A stretch of DNA of 64,000 bases from Methylobacterium tardum (GTDB taxonomy: Bacteria > Pseudomonadota > Alphaproteobacteria > Rhizobiales > Beijerinckiaceae). Below, piece after piece: positions 20,001-36,489 of this stretch. The translations under genes and the position numbers were made by a program. Below the pieces are notes generated by a model. That model searched no databases and was not told where the DNA came from. It was given only the letters and a program-made list of their open reading frames with translations. Positions within the stretch are counted from its first letter, which is position 1, and each line of letters starts with the position of its first letter. Location: the NCBI RefSeq assembly GCF_023546765.1, contig NZ_CP097484.1, positions 1,615,501 through 1,679,500 of the forward strand, read 5' to 3'.

Positions 20001-20960
20001 GAAGTCTTCGGCCCCCTCGACGATCTGCCGATAGCGCCCCTCGCTTTCGCGTACACGCTCTTCCGCTGCCAACCGCTCCGTCAAGTCAACTGTTACGACA
20101 AGGAGATTGCCGGACTGCCCGTCGTCGTTCAGGTGCGAAACCCGGCTGCTCGCCCAGACGGAGCTCCCGTCCGGCCGTACATAGCGCTTGTCGAGGGATG
20201 CGGCCTGACCGGTCTTCAATGCTTCGGCGATCGCGTCCATGCTCGGCCGCACGGAGTCAGGGTGGGTCACATCGACGATTCTCAGTCCGAGCAGTTCATC
20301 TCGTCCGCGCCCGACAATGCGGCACAGCTCCTCGTTCACCCGCAGAAAACGTCCGCCCAGATCGACCTCGGACAATCCGACAGTCGCGCCGGCGAAGATC
20401 GCGGCGAGGCGCGCCTCGCTTCCGCGCAGCGCCTCCTCGGTTCTGGCGCGCTCGAGTATCGCCCAGGTCTGCTCCGCGGCCTCTTCGGCGAGCGGATGAA
20501 ACACGCCCACCACTTGGCCGACCTCGTCGCGCACCGGCTGGAAGCTGCCGGTGAAGACGCGTTCCTTCAGGCCGCCGCACGAGGCGCACAGCGGCACCGG
20601 GTGCTCGCCGACGCGGACTGCCTCGCCGGCGAAAACACGGTCCAGGACGGGTCCGAGGAAGCTGTCGTAGGCGTCGCTCCAGTTCTCGGCAGTACGCCTA
20701 CCCAGCGCTTCCGGGTGGCGCTCCCCGGCAATCGGCACATAGGCGTCGTTGTAGAGCTGGACACGTTCGGGTCCCCACATCACCGACGTCGGACCCGGAG
20801 ACGTCAGCATAAGGTCGACCACGGTTCTGAGGTTCTGCGGCCAGGCTTCGATCGGCCCAAGCGACGTCGAGGCCCAATCATGCGCGCGAATGCGCTCAGC
20901 CATCTCACTGCCGTCGGCGACGAAAAAGATGCTTGCCGGGGATGATTGGATAACGGCCAT
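17076..20960 (-). CDS. Hybrid sensor histidine kinase with multiple PAS/GAF domains and C-terminal receiver
   Basis: A 1,294-aa protein without evident membrane helices. Order: N-terminal PAS-like region with a Cys pair in LCASCGG (~20-165); two PAS domains (~185-420; [31 protein letters not shown]); GAF (~450-600); second GAF (~625-775); PAS (~800-925); HWE-independent HisKA H-box [11 protein letters not shown] (His near 943); HATPase_c with [11 protein letters not shown] (N-box), DTGSGMDE (G1) and GKGTGLGLS (G2); and a receiver (~1180-1290) with ALLVDDEE and [11 protein letters not shown] 20960 has GGGAAGGGGAAG just upstream. It lies 426 bp downstream of two other hybrid kinases on the same strand. 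It is probably a soluble light/redox/metabolite sensor; the signal is unknown. Confidence 0.92.
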   Translation of the reverse strand: MAVIQSSPASIFFVADGSEMAERIRAHDWASTSLGPIEAWPQNLRTVVDLMLTSPGPTSVMWGPERVQLYNDAYVPIAGERHPEALGRRTAENWSDAYDSFLGPVLDRVFAGEAVRVGEHPVPLCASCGGLKERVFTGSFQPVRDEVGQVVGVFHPLAEEAAEQTWAILERARTEEALRGSEARLAAIFAGATVGLSEVDLGGRFLRVNEELCRIVGRGRDELLGLRIVDVTHPDSVRPSMDAIAEALKTGQAASLDKRYVRPDGSSVWASSRVSHLNDDGQSGNLLVVTVDLTERLAAEERVRESEGRYRQIVEGAEDFAIATIGEHGRITSWNTGAARITGFEEGDIVGRSGEIIFTPEDRVAGAPDHELDRAKADGRSLNERWHIRKDGTRFWGSGVTMRLDQPGGGYLKIFRDRTPEHEAEAALRQAQAALAAEVEALGQLQEVSTRLIGDEAPQSVYDAILTAATDLMGSECASIQMLNASGDLELLAHRGYDPRSAVYWQTVRATSESTCGVALTTGERVVVPDVEDSGLTVGSGDLQSYRWTGMRAVQTTPLLSRSGKPIGMISTHWKRPLRPPERDLKLFDVLARQAADAIERTTAQAELRESEARQAFLLSLADTLRSLRTSAEIASTAAELLGERFGLSRVFYAEYFGSLMRVERDYTNGVASIAGEHDLTAFGPELLRAYRECPIVKVDDVRTDPRFSEEARAGLQARQVGAYFDVVLFEEDQWVSLLALQSAAPRAWTASEEGLFQEVGERVKVAIERARAEDRLRELNETLEAQVAARTAALRRYHDIADATVAPICAFDTDYRVIAFNRAHNAEFRRVNGFDTKVGDIFPDLFIPEQGAKMRALMTRALAGERFTVLEEFGRPELGTPCWEITYTPLLEEDGRVVGTFYHAVDISDRLTTQAELEAAQEALRQSQKMEAMGQLTGGVAHDFNNLLTPIVGALDMLQRKGFGGEREQRLITGAAQSAERAKTLVQRLLAFARRQPLQAVPVDIVKLVHGMGDLVSSTTGPQIRVLVEAPDDLPPAKADPNQLEMALLNLSVNARDAMPDNGTLRISASAEAVGPGHRSKLRTGAYICLSVADTGSGMDEATLARAVEPFFSTKGVGKGTGLGLSMVHGLASQLGGALTIQSRPGLGTNVELWLPVSAARPELPEAVPDNAPPPAARGTALLVDDEELVRTSTADMLSDLGYSIIEAASAEEAIRFVDQGGPFDLLVTDHLMPGMNGTDLARAIRTARPGVAVLLVSGYAEREGIAPDLPRLTKPFRKDELAASLAQLPSSN

Positions 20961-21386
20961 GCTTCCCCTTCCCGGGCGGCACCCTTCCGCTCGGCTACCA
21001 GCTTCAACGCCAAAAAGTAGGCCGGTTCTCCAGCGGAGTCATTGGCGAGCCCGGCTCTGCCAGAAGCCAGGTGTCAGAGGAAGTGGGCAGCGGCTGTCAA
21101 CGTGTTGAGCCGAGGAGCAGAGAGAGGCTCTTGACGGATCCATCGCGGCCAGAAGTTCACCCAATTGTCCCGAAGGCCGAATTCGGCGTCTGCTTTCTTC
21201 GATTTTAGAACCTAAGCTGCCGCGCCGGTTTCGGCCAGACTACGCCATGCTGAATCGCCAGATTCTGCAGGACCGGACGTTCGACTTTGCGGCCATCCCG
21301 GTCATTCAAAGCCGGAGGACAACATCTCCGATACGGACATCGCGATCTAAGCGGCGCTCCGTCTGCACCCGATAGCTGTCCATTGG
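20961..21386. other. Intergenic gap between two hybrid kinase genes
   Basis: 426 bp with no supported gene. Composition is mildly AT-richer than the coding DNA. It suggests the 1,294-aa kinase has its own promoter, separate from the two-gene unit upstream. Confidence 0.35.
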
Positions 21387-23470
21387 TCAGTCGAGAGTCG
21401 TATCCTCGCGAGAGTCGCTGAGCAAACTCCGTAACATTTCAACCAAATCGCTCGCGCGATACGGCTTCTGCAGCAACTCGAAGCCATTGGTGTCCTGATC
21501 TTCTCGGAGATAGCCAGAGGTCAGCAGGATTGGCATTTGCGGCCATCGCTGACGGATGGCGTGTCCAAGCTCGATGCCGTTCGTTGCACCAGGCATGTTC
21601 ACGTCGCTAAAGACGAGGGCGATGTTCGCCTCCATCTGCAGGAGACGCAAAGCCTCGCTCCCATCCTGCGCACTGAGCACCCTGAACGCGAGCGTCTCAA
21701 GGGTTGAGACAACGGTGGATCGAACATCAGCGTCATCCTCAACGACGAGCACGGCCTTGCCGGCACCGTTGATCGGGTTCGGCGTTCCGGCAGTCATCCC
21801 CGGATCGATGTCCTGAGACGTAGAAGTCCTGCTAACCAGCGCGGGCAACGTGATAATAAATCGGGTGCCCTGGTCAGGGCTGCTGTCGACCGAGATAGTT
21901 CCACCACTCTGCTGTACGAAGCCGTAGACCATGCTGAGACCGAGGCCGGTTCCCTTCCCAGCCTCCTTCGTTGTGAAGAAGGGTTCGAAGACACGGGCGA
22001 GGATAGCGGGCGACATCCCGGTGCCCGAGTCGGCGACCGCAATTTCTACGGAGCTTGAGTCTTCCACGCATCCGGCCGCAGGTGCGTCGCGACGCTGGAT
22101 GCAAATGCTCAACGTGCCTCCGTCCGGCATCGCGTCCCGCGCATTGACAGCGAGGTTGATGAGAGCGGCTTCGAGCTGGGCGTGATCGACGCAGACTTCC
22201 GGCAGGTTCGGCTCCACGTTCGCAGAGATCGTGATCCGCTCGCCGAGCGTGCGCTCGAGGAGCTTGATCAGGCCAGGGATGAAGCTCGTGAAGTCCAGCT
22301 CTCTTGGCTGGAGAGGAGAGCGCCGGGAGAAGGCCAGCAGACGGCTGGTGAGTTCTGCGCAGCGATGCGCCCCCTCGATGGCACTCTCGACGCGACGGAG
22401 CGCCTTCTCATTCCCCTGGAGCGAGCCCTTCATCAGGTCGAGATTGCCGATCACGATGCTCAACATGTTGTTGAAGTCGTGGGCGATCCCGCCAGTCAGA
22501 CGGCCGACGGCCTCGAGCTTCGAGGCGTGCTGCAAACTGAGCTCAAGCTCCTTGCGCTCAGTCACGTCGAACCACATCCCGAAGTGCTCGACCGCCGTGC
22601 CGCTCTCGTCGCAATTGACCGCGATCTGGTCGAGGATGTGCCGCTCCGTGCCGTCCGCGTTGCGCCAGCGATATTCCAGAGCTACTGCGCCAACCTCCGA
22701 GACGGTGCGCAGAGCGGCCAAAATGCGGTTTCTGTCTTCCGCTTCGAGGCGGGACTCCCAGAGGCTGGATTTGGCGAAAGCCTCGCGCGAGAAGCCGGTG
22801 ATGCGCTCGATGCTGTCGTTCGTGAAGTGGAGCCGCCGGTCTTCCACGCCGAGCGGTGAGGTATAGAGCGCGATCGGAAGGCCGCGCAGCACGGCGGCCT
22901 GATGCTCCGCCTGCCTGCGCAGCGCCTGCTCGGCCTCAAGCTTCTCACCGCGCACGCGCAGGTTCTCAAGGAGCAGCTGCTTCTCAGCCGCCGCCTTGCG
23001 CTTGATCTCTTCGGTCTTGCGATACAGGTCGACGAAGACGTCGACCTTCGATTTCAACACGAGAGGTTGGATGGGCTTGAACACATAGTCCACTGCTCCC
23101 GCCGAGTAGCCGCGGAAGATGTGCATGTCGTCTTTGTTGTGCGCCGTGAGGAACAGGATCGGGACACGGGACGTGCGCGAGCGGCTGCGGATGAGTGCGG
23201 CCACCTCGTAGCCGTCCATGCGCGGCATCTGCACGTCGAGCAGGATCACGGCGAAATCCTCCCGGAGTGCCCGGCGCAGGGCTTCCTCCGGGGAGTTTGC
23301 CAGGACGAGGTCGATCGCCGGATCAGCGAGAATCTCCGAGGCGGCGAGCAGATTGCGCTGATCATCATCGACGATCAGGATTTTCGCTCGGATAGCATCC
23401 GGGCCGGCGAGCGCAGCGAGCTGTTCGGCGGCAGCACCCGTACCAGTCGGATGGAAATCCAGTCGGTCCG

Positions 23471-23474
<4 letters not shown>
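21387..23474 (-). CDS. Hybrid histidine kinase REC-PAS-HisKA-HATPase-REC
   Basis: A 695-aa cytosolic protein. N-terminal receiver (~31-150) with [10 protein letters not shown], phospho-Asp in [13 protein letters not shown] and KPIQP; a short coiled coil (~150-190); PAS (~195-305) with [18 protein letters not shown]-box [11 protein letters not shown] (His near 333); N-box [15 protein letters not shown]1 DSGTGMS; G2 [10 protein letters not shown]; second receiver (~570-685) with [11 protein letters not shown] and VFSDVNMPG. The ATG at 23474 overlaps the stop of the giant HAMP kinase as ATGA, so the two are translated together and probably form one phosphorelay. The N-terminal receiver implies it accepts phosphate from another kinase, plausibly that partner. 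Confidence 0.93.
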
Positions 23475-29284
<5,810 letters not shown>

Positions 29285-29896
29285 TCGGATACAACCCCAG
29301 GGTAGCTGCTTACGGCCAGGCGAGGCGGTCGTCTGGAACGCAGGTGGCAGCGAAAAAGCACCGACGACGAAGAACAGCAATAGGGCCCAACGGGGATGGT
29401 TGCCCAATCGTTCGAGCCGCGGAGTGGGCCAGCACGTTGCACTTCTTGACGGGCAGCGATTGGACCGAAAATGGAGCGCAGGTCACCGGATATTGCTGTT
29501 TAGCTTTCACTGCGCGCATTGGACTTAATGCATGTTAGCAGCGTTCAGCTTTGGTTCGGAGCGCCTCCCGACCGCTCGCGGGAGTGAGATCATCACGGCT
29601 CGTGATTGCGGCATTGATGGTACTCCTCAGCGGCGGCGTCGGACTGACCCAGACGATGAGCATGCTGGAGACGATCACGGCGGCAACGTCTGAACGGCCG
29701 TGCTAGATGTTTGGTCAGTCCGCACTGGGTCCCTAGCCTTCGATGCATCCGGACCAACCGGAATGCGAGGGCGATCTCTCTCGGGCTGGGTCGCGGCCTC
29801 GTTCCTGCAAGCCTGCGGATCGCCGGGTTTGGTGATCGGACCGGATTACTGCGAGCGCATGTACGGTAGCCGCCCGAGCAGAGCGGGAGTTGTCTG
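29285..29896. other. Divergent intergenic region
   Basis: About 610 bp between the giant kinase (minus) and the binding protein (plus). Open frames here are short and lack ribosome-binding sites; one 65-codon plus-strand frame (29700-29897) touches the next start but shows no domain or codon bias. Promoters for both flanking genes are expected here. Confidence 0.35.
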
Positions 29897-31488
29897 ATGA
29901 AGCGGCGTACACTGTTGCAGGGAGCCGGGGCCTTTATGGCCAGCGCTGTCGCGGCACCATCCCTGGTCCGCGCGGAGGCTGCCGCAACCTTGCGCTTCAT
30001 CCCGCAGCAGGATCTCGTCACGCTCGATCCGGTGACGACCTTCGCGTACATCACCCGCAACCATGGCTACATGGTCTTCGACACCCTCTACGGCATGGAC
30101 GGCGCCTTCCGCGCCACGCCGCAGATGGTCGAGGGCCACCGGATCGAGGAGGACGGGCGCCGCTGGGACCTGACCCTGCGCGAAGGCCTGCGCTTCCACG
30201 ATGGCGCTCCCGTCCTCGCCCGCGACTGCGTCGCCTCCCTGCGCCGCTGGGCCAAGCGCGACCCGTTCGGCGGCTCCTTGATGGAGGCAACGGACGAGTT
30301 GTCGGCGCCCGACGATCGGACGATCCGGTTCCGCCTTAAGCGCCCGTTCCCGCTCCTGCCGATCGCGCTGGGCAAGGCCTCGGTGCCAGTCTGCGCCATG
30401 ATGCCGGAGCGCCTCGCCGTTACGGACCCGTTCCAGCAGGTGCCGGAACTCATCGGTTCGGGGCCGTTCCGCTTCAAGGCGGACGAGCGCGTGCCCGGCG
30501 ACCGCACGGTCTACACACGCTTCGAAGGCTACGTGCCCCGCAAGGACGGCACACCCACCTGGACCTCGGGGCCGAAGGTCGTCCACTACGACCGGGTCGA
30601 GTGGCGCGTCATCAGCGACACCTCGACGGCCACCTCGGCGCTGGTCGCCGGCGAGGCGGACTGGCAGGAATACGCCTCGCACGACCAGCTGGGTCTGCTG
30701 AAGGCCGCCAAGGGCGTGACCACCCGCGTGCTCGACGCGACCGGCTTCGTGACGATGCTGCGGGTCAATCACCTGCAGCCGCCCTTCAACAACCCGGCGA
30801 TCCGGCGGGCGCTCTGGGGCGCAATCGACCAGACGTCCTGCATGCAGGGCGTGGTGGGCGCCGACGATCCCAGCCTGTTCCACGTGCCCCTTGGCTTCTT
30901 CTGTCCGGACACGCCGATGGCCTCAACGGACGGGCTCGGGCCGCTCGACGGTCCGCGCGATCCGGCCAAGGTGCGGGCCGACCTGAAGGCGGCCGGCTAT
31001 GCCGGCGAGACCGTGTTGCTGATGGTACCGTCGAACTCACCCCCCTCTTGGCGCTCGGCCAGGTCGCGGCCGACCTGCTCCAGCGCGTCGGCATGAACGT
31101 CGAGGTCTACGCGGTCGAGTTCAACGCGATGCTGCAGCGGCGCAACCGCAAGGGGCCGGTCTCCGAGGGCGGCTGGAGCGCCTTCGTCACCAACTGGTCC
31201 GGCATGGATTGGCTCAACCCCGCCGGCTACATCGCCCTGCGCGGCACCGGCGAGAGCGGCTATGCCGGCTGGGCCACGACCCCGCGGATCGAGGCCCTGC
31301 GCGACGCGTGGTTCACGGCCCCCGACGAGGCGGCCCGCGCCTCCCTCTGCCGGGACATCCAGCTTCAGGCGATGCAGGACGTGCCCTACTATCCCCTCGG
31401 GCAGTACCTGCAGCCGACCGCCTACCGCTCCGGCCTCACCGGGATTCTCGATGGGTTTCCGACCTTCTGGAACGTGCGGCCCGCCTGA
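29897..31488 (+). pseudogene. Family 5 ABC transporter substrate-binding protein (peptide/opine type), frameshifted
   Basis: The N-terminal 375 codons from ATG 29897 encode a twin-arginine-like signal (MKRRTLLQGAGAFMASAVAA) and a family 5 periplasmic binding protein (DPVTTFAYITRNHGYMVFDTLY, LREGLRFHDGAPV, RFRLKRPFPLLP). At about 31040 the frame is lost and the family continues in the next frame (LLALGQVAADLLQRVGMNVEVY to GILDGFPTFWNVRPA, stop at 31488). Adding one C to the C6 run at 31040-31045 restores a single ~530-aa protein, the normal length for the family. This is probably an assembly error rather than a true lesion. No permease or ATPase genes adjoin it. The catabolic genes next door suggest a nitrogenous ring compound or dipeptide as ligand. 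Confidence 0.85.
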
Positions 31489-31501
31489 GCGCCCGGGGGC
31501 G

Positions 31502-32971
31502 TCACAGACCCGGGAAGGTCGGCGGCGCGATGGCCTCGGGGCCGCGCCCGGCCCAGTCGAGCTGCCGGATCTGCGCGAGCGCGCGGCCCTGCGCCTCCTC
31601 CAGCGCCGCCGCGGCGGCGGCATAGTCGATCGTCAGGGCCCGGCCGTCGCGCACGATCTCGCGGCCGCCGACGAAGACCTGCCGGACTGCGCGGTCGCCC
31701 GCCGAGTAGATCAGCGACTGCACGGGATCGCGACAGGGGCGCATGGCCGGATGCGCACAGTCCACGAGGACGAAGTCGGCCTTGCAGCCCGGAGCGAGCC
31801 GGCCGATGTCGGTGCGCCCGAGCGCCTTGGCACCGCCCACCGTGGCAGCTTGGAACACGTCCGCCGCGCGGGTGTCGCGGGGATTCTCGGCCACGACCCG
31901 GGCGAGGTATGAGACGAGGCGCATCTCGTCGAGCATGTTGTGCGGGTAGACATCGGTGCCGATGCCCATGTTGACCCCCGCCTGGACGTAGCGGCCGAAA
32001 TGGTTGAGCGCGATGCCGCGGCGGGCGAAGACCGTCGGGCAATGGGCGACCGTCGCGCCGCGCTCGGCTAGGCGGCGCATGTCCGAGCCTGGGCTGTGCC
32101 AGTGGGTCCAGGGATGGTCGTCGAGGAAGATCCCGTGGCCCACGATTGTGCGCTCGGTCAGCACGCCGAGATCGTCGAGCCACTCGATCGGCGTCATTCC
32201 GGTGCGGCGGGTGATCTCGTGGAATTCTGACAGGGACTGCAACGCCGCATGGGTGTGGAAGCGCAGGTCGCGCGCGACCGCCTCGGCGTGAGCGTCCTGC
32301 AGCAGCTCCGCCGTGCAGGTGTCGACCTGCGCCGGGCACAGCATGCCGAACAGGCGCCCGCTCGGATGGCGCTGCGCCGCCTCGATCTCGGCGAGCGCCT
32401 GCTCCAGGCCGCGCTGGCCCGCCGCCACGTCCCACTCGTACTCGACGCTGTGGCCGTTCCGGGTCAGCCAGCGCCCGGAACGGAACATCGGGGCGATGCA
32501 GACCCGCAGGCCCGAGGCGCCGAGGAGGTCAAGCCAGCCTTCGCTCGGCAACGCGAGATCGCAGACGGTGGTGACGCCCGAGAGCGCCAGCTCGGCGAGC
32601 GCCACCCCGTATGCGGCGCGAGTGCCCTCCGCGTCGGGCCGCAGGATCGGCAGATACTCGTAGAGCGAGGTGTTGTAGAGGCGCGGGCTGCCGACCTCGT
32701 CCCACATGCCCTTGTTCATCGGTTCCGAGAACAGATGGGTGTGGATGTCGGCGAGCCCCGGCATGATCAGGCAGCCGGCGGCGTCGATGGTCCGGGCGGG
32801 CGGCGGCCCCGCGTAGCCCGGACCGACATGGGTGAGAACGCCGTCAGCGAACACCACCTCCGCGCCGGTCTGGTAGACGTGTCCGCCGTTCTCGGGGTCC
32901 CAGGCGACGACCCACCGGGCCCCCGTCACCCGCGTGACGCTCGTCGTCCCGTCCGCAGCTTCGCCGTGCAT
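31502..32971 (-). CDS. Metal-dependent amidohydrolase, chlorohydrolase/deaminase (ATZ/TRZ) type
   Basis: A 489-aa protein with the amidohydrolase barrel: PGLADIHTHLF (first HxH), FHTHAAL, IVGHGIF (metal/base histidines) and GIGTDVYPHNM (catalytic Asp), followed by the C-terminal beta-sandwich strand GCKADFVLVD. This places it with cytosine/guanine/triazine deaminases and related hydrolases acting on C-N bonds of heterocycles. ATG 32971 is preceded by GGAAGAGGTG. It is convergent with the binding protein (13 bp between stops) and divergent from the racemase. Context suggests hydantoin, pyrimidine or purine-ring catabolism. The substrate cannot be told from the sequence. Confidence 0.85.
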   Translation of the reverse strand: MHGEAADGTTSVTRVTGARWVVAWDPENGGHVYQTGAEVVFADGVLTHVGPGYAGPPPARTIDAAGCLIMPGLADIHTHLFSEPMNKGMWDEVGSPRLYNTSLYEYLPILRPDAEGTRAAYGVALAELALSGVTTVCDLALPSEGWLDLLGASGLRVCIAPMFRSGRWLTRNGHSVEYEWDVAAGQRGLEQALAEIEAAQRHPSGRLFGMLCPAQVDTCTAELLQDAHAEAVARDLRFHTHAALQSLSEFHEITRRTGMTPIEWLDDLGVLTERTIVGHGIFLDDHPWTHWHSPGSDMRRLAERGATVAHCPTVFARRGIALNHFGRYVQAGVNMGIGTDVYPHNMLDEMRLVSYLARVVAENPRDTRAADVFQAATVGGAKALGRTDIGRLAPGCKADFVLVDCAHPAMRPCRDPVQSLIYSAGDRAVRQVFVGGREIVRDGRALTIDYAAAAAALEEAQGRALAQIRQLDWAGRGPEAIAPPTFPGL

Positions 32972-33113
32972 CGATCACCTCTTCCTTGGGTCGAGTGGGT
33001 GGGCAAGATCGGTGCCTCCTGAGTTGCACCGACGGTTGCGCGGCCCGGGTTTCGCTTCGCGGAATCCTCTGTCGTGAGCGGCAGGCTATCGCGTTGGCTC
33101 CGCAGGAGGCGGC

Positions 33114-33794
33114 ATGCAAGATCCCGGCGCCGTCAGGTCCGCGCGCATCCTGGTCATCAACCCGAACTCCTCTCCAAGCGTGACCGCCGCCATCGACACG
33201 GCGCTGGATCCGCTGCGTCTGGCCGGCGGCCCCGCCATCGTGGTGACGGACCTGCCCGAGGGGCCGGCAAGCATCGCGTCCCAGCAGGACGCCGATTCTG
33301 TAGTGATACCGCTCGCCCGCCGCATCGCGTCCGATGCGGCGGACGCCTTCGTCATCGCCTGCTTCAGCGACCCGGGTCTGCACACCGCCCGCGAGGTCGC
33401 CGGGGGCCGGCCCGTGATGGGCATCGCCGAGTGGGGCATCCTCCGATCGCTCACCCTCGGCGAGCGTTTCGGCATCGTCGCTCTGTCGGAAGGCAGCGTG
33501 AGGCGCCAGCGCCGGATGGTCCGCCAGATAGGCGTCGGCGAACGCTACGCTGGCAGCCGGCCCGTGGAGGCGCGGGCGGACGAGACCGCGGGCGCGGCCA
33601 TCCGCGATCGTCTGATCACAGCGGCGCGGATCTTGGTCGAGCGAGACGGCGCCGACGCCATCGTACTCGGCTGCGCCGGCATGGCGCCACACAGGGCCGC
33701 GATCGAGCAGGCGATCAGGTGCCCGGTCGTCGAGCCCTGCCAGCAGGCGGTGGCGGCCGCTCTCGGTGCGGTTCTGCTCCGCACGGCCACTTAG
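33114..33794 (+). CDS. Asp/Glu/hydantoin racemase family protein
   Basis: A 226-aa protein with the family start ILVINPNSS and the two catalytic cysteines: Cys near residue 82 in VIACFSDPGL and Cys near 186 in IVLGCAGM. Members racemise hydantoins, allantoin or acidic amino acids, or act as maleate/arylmalonate enzymes. ATG 33114 has AGGAGG 7 nt upstream. The stop is 13 bp before the dihydroorotase-like start, so the two form an operon. Hydantoin or allantoin racemase is the likeliest role, given that partner. Confidence 0.88.
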   Translation: MQDPGAVRSARILVINPNSSPSVTAAIDTALDPLRLAGGPAIVVTDLPEGPASIASQQDADSVVIPLARRIASDAADAFVIACFSDPGLHTAREVAGGRPVMGIAEWGILRSLTLGERFGIVALSEGSVRRQRRMVRQIGVGERYAGSRPVEARADETAGAAIRDRLITAARILVERDGADAIVLGCAGMAPHRAAIEQAIRCPVVEPCQQAVAAALGAVLLRTAT

Positions 33795-33807
33795 GAAGGA
33801 CCCGGCG

Positions 33808-35127
33808 ATGCATTACGACCTGCTGATCCGCGGCGGCACCTGCGTGACGCCCTGGGGCACCGAGGCGATCGATCTCGGCATCCGCGACGGGCGCATCGCC
33901 GACCTCGCGACGCCGGCCCACGCCACCGCAGAGACGGTGATCGACGCGGCGGGCCTGCACGTCCTGCCCGGCCTGATCGACAGCCACGTCCACCTGCGCG
34001 ATCCTGGCGACCCAGCGGTGGAGACGGTCGAGACCGGTACGCGGGCCGCGGTGCTGGGCGGAATCGCCACCCTGTTCGACATGCCCAACACCGTCCCGCC
34101 GATCGCCGATATCGAGCGCCTCGCCTGGAAGCGCGACTACGTGGCAGGCCGGAGCTGGTGCGACATCGGCCTCTACGTGGCCGGCACGAAGGCCAATATC
34201 GACGCACTTGCGGCCCTGGAGCGCGAGCCGGGCGTCTGTGCCGTCAAGGTCTTCGCGGGCAGCTCCACGGCGGCGCTGATGATCGAGGACGACGCGCATC
34301 TCGAGCTCGCCATGCGCGCTGGCCACCGGCGTATGGCCTTCCACAGCGAGGACGAGGATCGGCTCCAGGCCCGCAAGTCGCTGTTCAGCCGGGGCCAGCC
34401 CTATCGGACCCACATGGAATGGCGTGACGAGGAATGTGCCTTCCTAGGCACGCGGCGCCTCATGGGGCTGGCCCGGAAGACTTCCCGGGCGACTCATATC
34501 CTCCACGTCTCCACCGCGGAGGAACTCGCCTACCTGTGCGACTTCCGCGACGTCGCCACCGTGGAGGTGCTGGTCAATCACCTCACGCAGGTGGCCCCGG
34601 ACTGCTACGACACGCTGGGCGGCTTCGGCGTGATGAACCCGCCGATCCGCGACGAGCGGCACCGGGCGGCAGCCTGGGCGGCCGTGCGTGACGGGACCGT
34701 CGACACGATCGGCAGCGATCACGCGCCCCACGCGCGGGCGGCGAAAGAGCGGCCCTGGCCGGACTGTCCGGCAGGCCTCACCGGGGTCCAGACCCTGGTG
34801 CCGATCATGCTCGACCACGTGGCGGCCGGGCGGCTGTCGCTGGCGCGCTTGGTCGACCTGATGGCGACCGGGCCGGCCCGCGTCTACGGCCTCGCCGGCA
34901 AAGGTCGGATCGCCGCCGGGTACGACGCCGACTTCACCCTCGTGGACCTGAAGACCCGCCGCAGGATCGAGGAGTCCTGGATTGTCTCGCCCTGCGGCTG
35001 GACGCCGTTCGCCGGCACCGACGTCGTCGGTTGGCCGATCGCCACCATCGTGCGCGGCCACTTGGTCATGCACGACGACACAATCCTTGGTGCGCCCATC
35101 GGCAACCTCGCGCGCTTCGCCAGCTGA
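33808..35127 (+). CDS. Dihydroorotase/allantoinase/hydantoinase-family cyclic amidohydrolase
   Basis: 439 aa from ATG 33808, with AGGAAGGA just upstream; the frame opens at 33766 but the extra residues overlap the racemase. Motifs: DSHVHLRDPG (metal HxH), the lysine in CAVKVFAGSS that is usually carboxylated, HSEDEDR, ILHVSTAEE, MNPPIR and SDHAPH (catalytic Asp). The NPPIR and SDHAPH pair is typical of class I dihydroorotases and allantoinases. Co-transcription with a hydantoin-type racemase argues for catabolic ring opening instead of de novo pyrimidine synthesis. Exact substrate unresolved. Confidence 0.88.
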   Translation: MHYDLLIRGGTCVTPWGTEAIDLGIRDGRIADLATPAHATAETVIDAAGLHVLPGLIDSHVHLRDPGDPAVETVETGTRAAVLGGIATLFDMPNTVPPIADIERLAWKRDYVAGRSWCDIGLYVAGTKANIDALAALEREPGVCAVKVFAGSSTAALMIEDDAHLELAMRAGHRRMAFHSEDEDRLQARKSLFSRGQPYRTHMEWRDEECAFLGTRRLMGLARKTSRATHILHVSTAEELAYLCDFRDVATVEVLVNHLTQVAPDCYDTLGGFGVMNPPIRDERHRAAAWAAVRDGTVDTIGSDHAPHARAAKERPWPDCPAGLTGVQTLVPIMLDHVAAGRLSLARLVDLMATGPARVYGLAGKGRIAAGYDADFTLVDLKTRRRIEESWIVSPCGWTPFAGTDVVGWPIATIVRGHLVMHDDTILGAPIGNLARFAS

Positions 35128-35290
35128 CGGGCATCCGCCATCAGCCGCCACCAGCTAAGCGGAGAAATTCTTTGCTACAGGTCTGCATCGTTGCTTGAAG
35201 CAGACCTACTGCTTCGCGCCCATCCCGGCCTTTGAGCCGCTTGTTGAACCGTCTCGTAAGCGGACGCTGCCAGCTGCTCCTGGCTTGGCC

Positions 35291-36343
35291 CTAATGAGTT
35301 AGATGCGTGTCGAAGAAATGCGCGATCTCCTCGAACACCGCCCGGGTTTCCGGCGCGGTGTCGTCCCTGATGTATTGGGCGTGAGACTGGCCTTCACCGA
35401 CTTGGAGGAAGGCTTCCACGCCGGCCTCGCGCAGCTTGCGATGCACACGCACCGTGTTCGAGAGCAGCAGGTCTCGCGTGCCGGTGGTGAGGATGGTGGG
35501 CGGGAAACCCGTGAAGTCACCGTAGACGGGCGAGAGCATCGGATCCTTGAGGTCGTGACCGTCCGCGTAGACCTTTGCACCGTCGTCGCAGAAGCCGTCC
35601 GGCGAGACCAGCACGTTGTCGAGCATGGCGTTGGTCACGAAGCTGTCGCCGACCTTGGTGGTATCCGACATCGGCGTGCCGGGCGCGATGGCGGCCGGCA
35701 AGGGCAGCCCCTCCTGCTTCGCCCGCAGCACCATGGCGAGGGTCAGCGCGCCGCCGGCCGAGGTGCCGAAGATCGCGGTCTTGCGCGGATCTGTTGTTCG
35801 CGTCACGGCCTTCCAGACCGTCATGGCGTCGTCGTGGGCCGCCGGATAGACGGCTTCCGGCGGCATGCGGTAGTCGACCGAGATCACCTTGAAGTGGCCG
35901 AACCCGGCCATGAACAGCGCCTCCGGTAGGCCGGCCTCGCCGGGGTTGAGCACGTAGCAGCCGCCGTGAACGTGGACGAGGACCCGGTCGCGGTTCTCCG
36001 GCGTAACGACGTCCGGGGTCACGATGAAGGCCCGCACGCCGTCGATGGTCGTGCGCTCGACCTTCACGTGCAGGCGCTCGATCATGCCGGGCACGAGCTT
36101 CCTGAGCGCCTCCGCGCCCGCCTCGGCGACGGGCTTCCAGGCCGCGCCGTCCTTCGGGTGGATGTCCCAGTTCGCCCGCAGCGGCAGGCCGATGATCTTG
36201 CCCATCTGCGGGCTGACGTCGGCGGGCACCGGCACGGACTTGGCCGGCACCTGCAGCGGGGCGCCCTGCTGCTGCGCCGCGGCGAAGCCGGCGGCGAGCG
36301 CCGCCAGAGCCGCGCCGATCGCGATCGACATCTTCCCGATCAT
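35291..36343 (-). CDS. Secreted alpha/beta hydrolase, HSL-like esterase/lipase
   Basis: A 350-aa protein with a signal peptide (IAIGAALAALAAGFAAAQ) and the hormone-sensitive-lipase family layout: oxyanion motif HVHGGCYV (HGGG with the third Gly present and Cys at the fourth), nucleophile in GTSAGGAL, acid region TTGTRDLLLSN and histidine in GQSHAQYIRD. Start ATG 36343 with AGGTCA-type weak ribosome-binding site. Predicted periplasmic or secreted esterase for short acyl esters. It stands alone, downstream of broken genes. Confidence 0.85.
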   Translation of the reverse strand: MIGKMSIAIGAALAALAAGFAAAQQQGAPLQVPAKSVPVPADVSPQMGKIIGLPLRANWDIHPKDGAAWKPVAEAGAEALRKLVPGMIERLHVKVERTTIDGVRAFIVTPDVVTPENRDRVLVHVHGGCYVLNPGEAGLPEALFMAGFGHFKVISVDYRMPPEAVYPAAHDDAMTVWKAVTRTTDPRKTAIFGTSAGGALTLAMVLRAKQEGLPLPAAIAPGTPMSDTTKVGDSFVTNAMLDNVLVSPDGFCDDGAKVYADGHDLKDPMLSPVYGDFTGFPPTILTTGTRDLLLSNTVRVHRKLREAGVEAFLQVGEGQSHAQYIRDDTAPETRAVFEEIAHFFDTHLTH

Positions 36344-36362
36344 CGCCTGACCTCTCGCTGTC

Positions 36363-36489
36363 TCAGCGGCCGCGCGGCGCGGCCGCGTCCAGGAAATCCC
36401 GGACGGTTCGGTTCATGAAATCCACGTCCGCGGCCTTGGTTGCCGTGGCCGTCGTGTGGCCCTGCACGGACGGAACCGCGATGACGCTC
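36363..36489 (-). pseudogene. C-terminal remnant of an alpha/beta hydrolase-like protein
   Basis: About 42 codons ending in a stop at 36363, containing VQGHTTATATKAADVDFMNR and VRDFLD. The GH followed by an amphipathic ending looks like the catalytic-histidine tail of an alpha/beta hydrolase. It is fused in frame to the aldehyde dehydrogenase remnant at about 36490, where dehydrogenase similarity stops abruptly, marking a deletion junction. Assignment is tentative because the piece is short. Confidence 0.45.
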
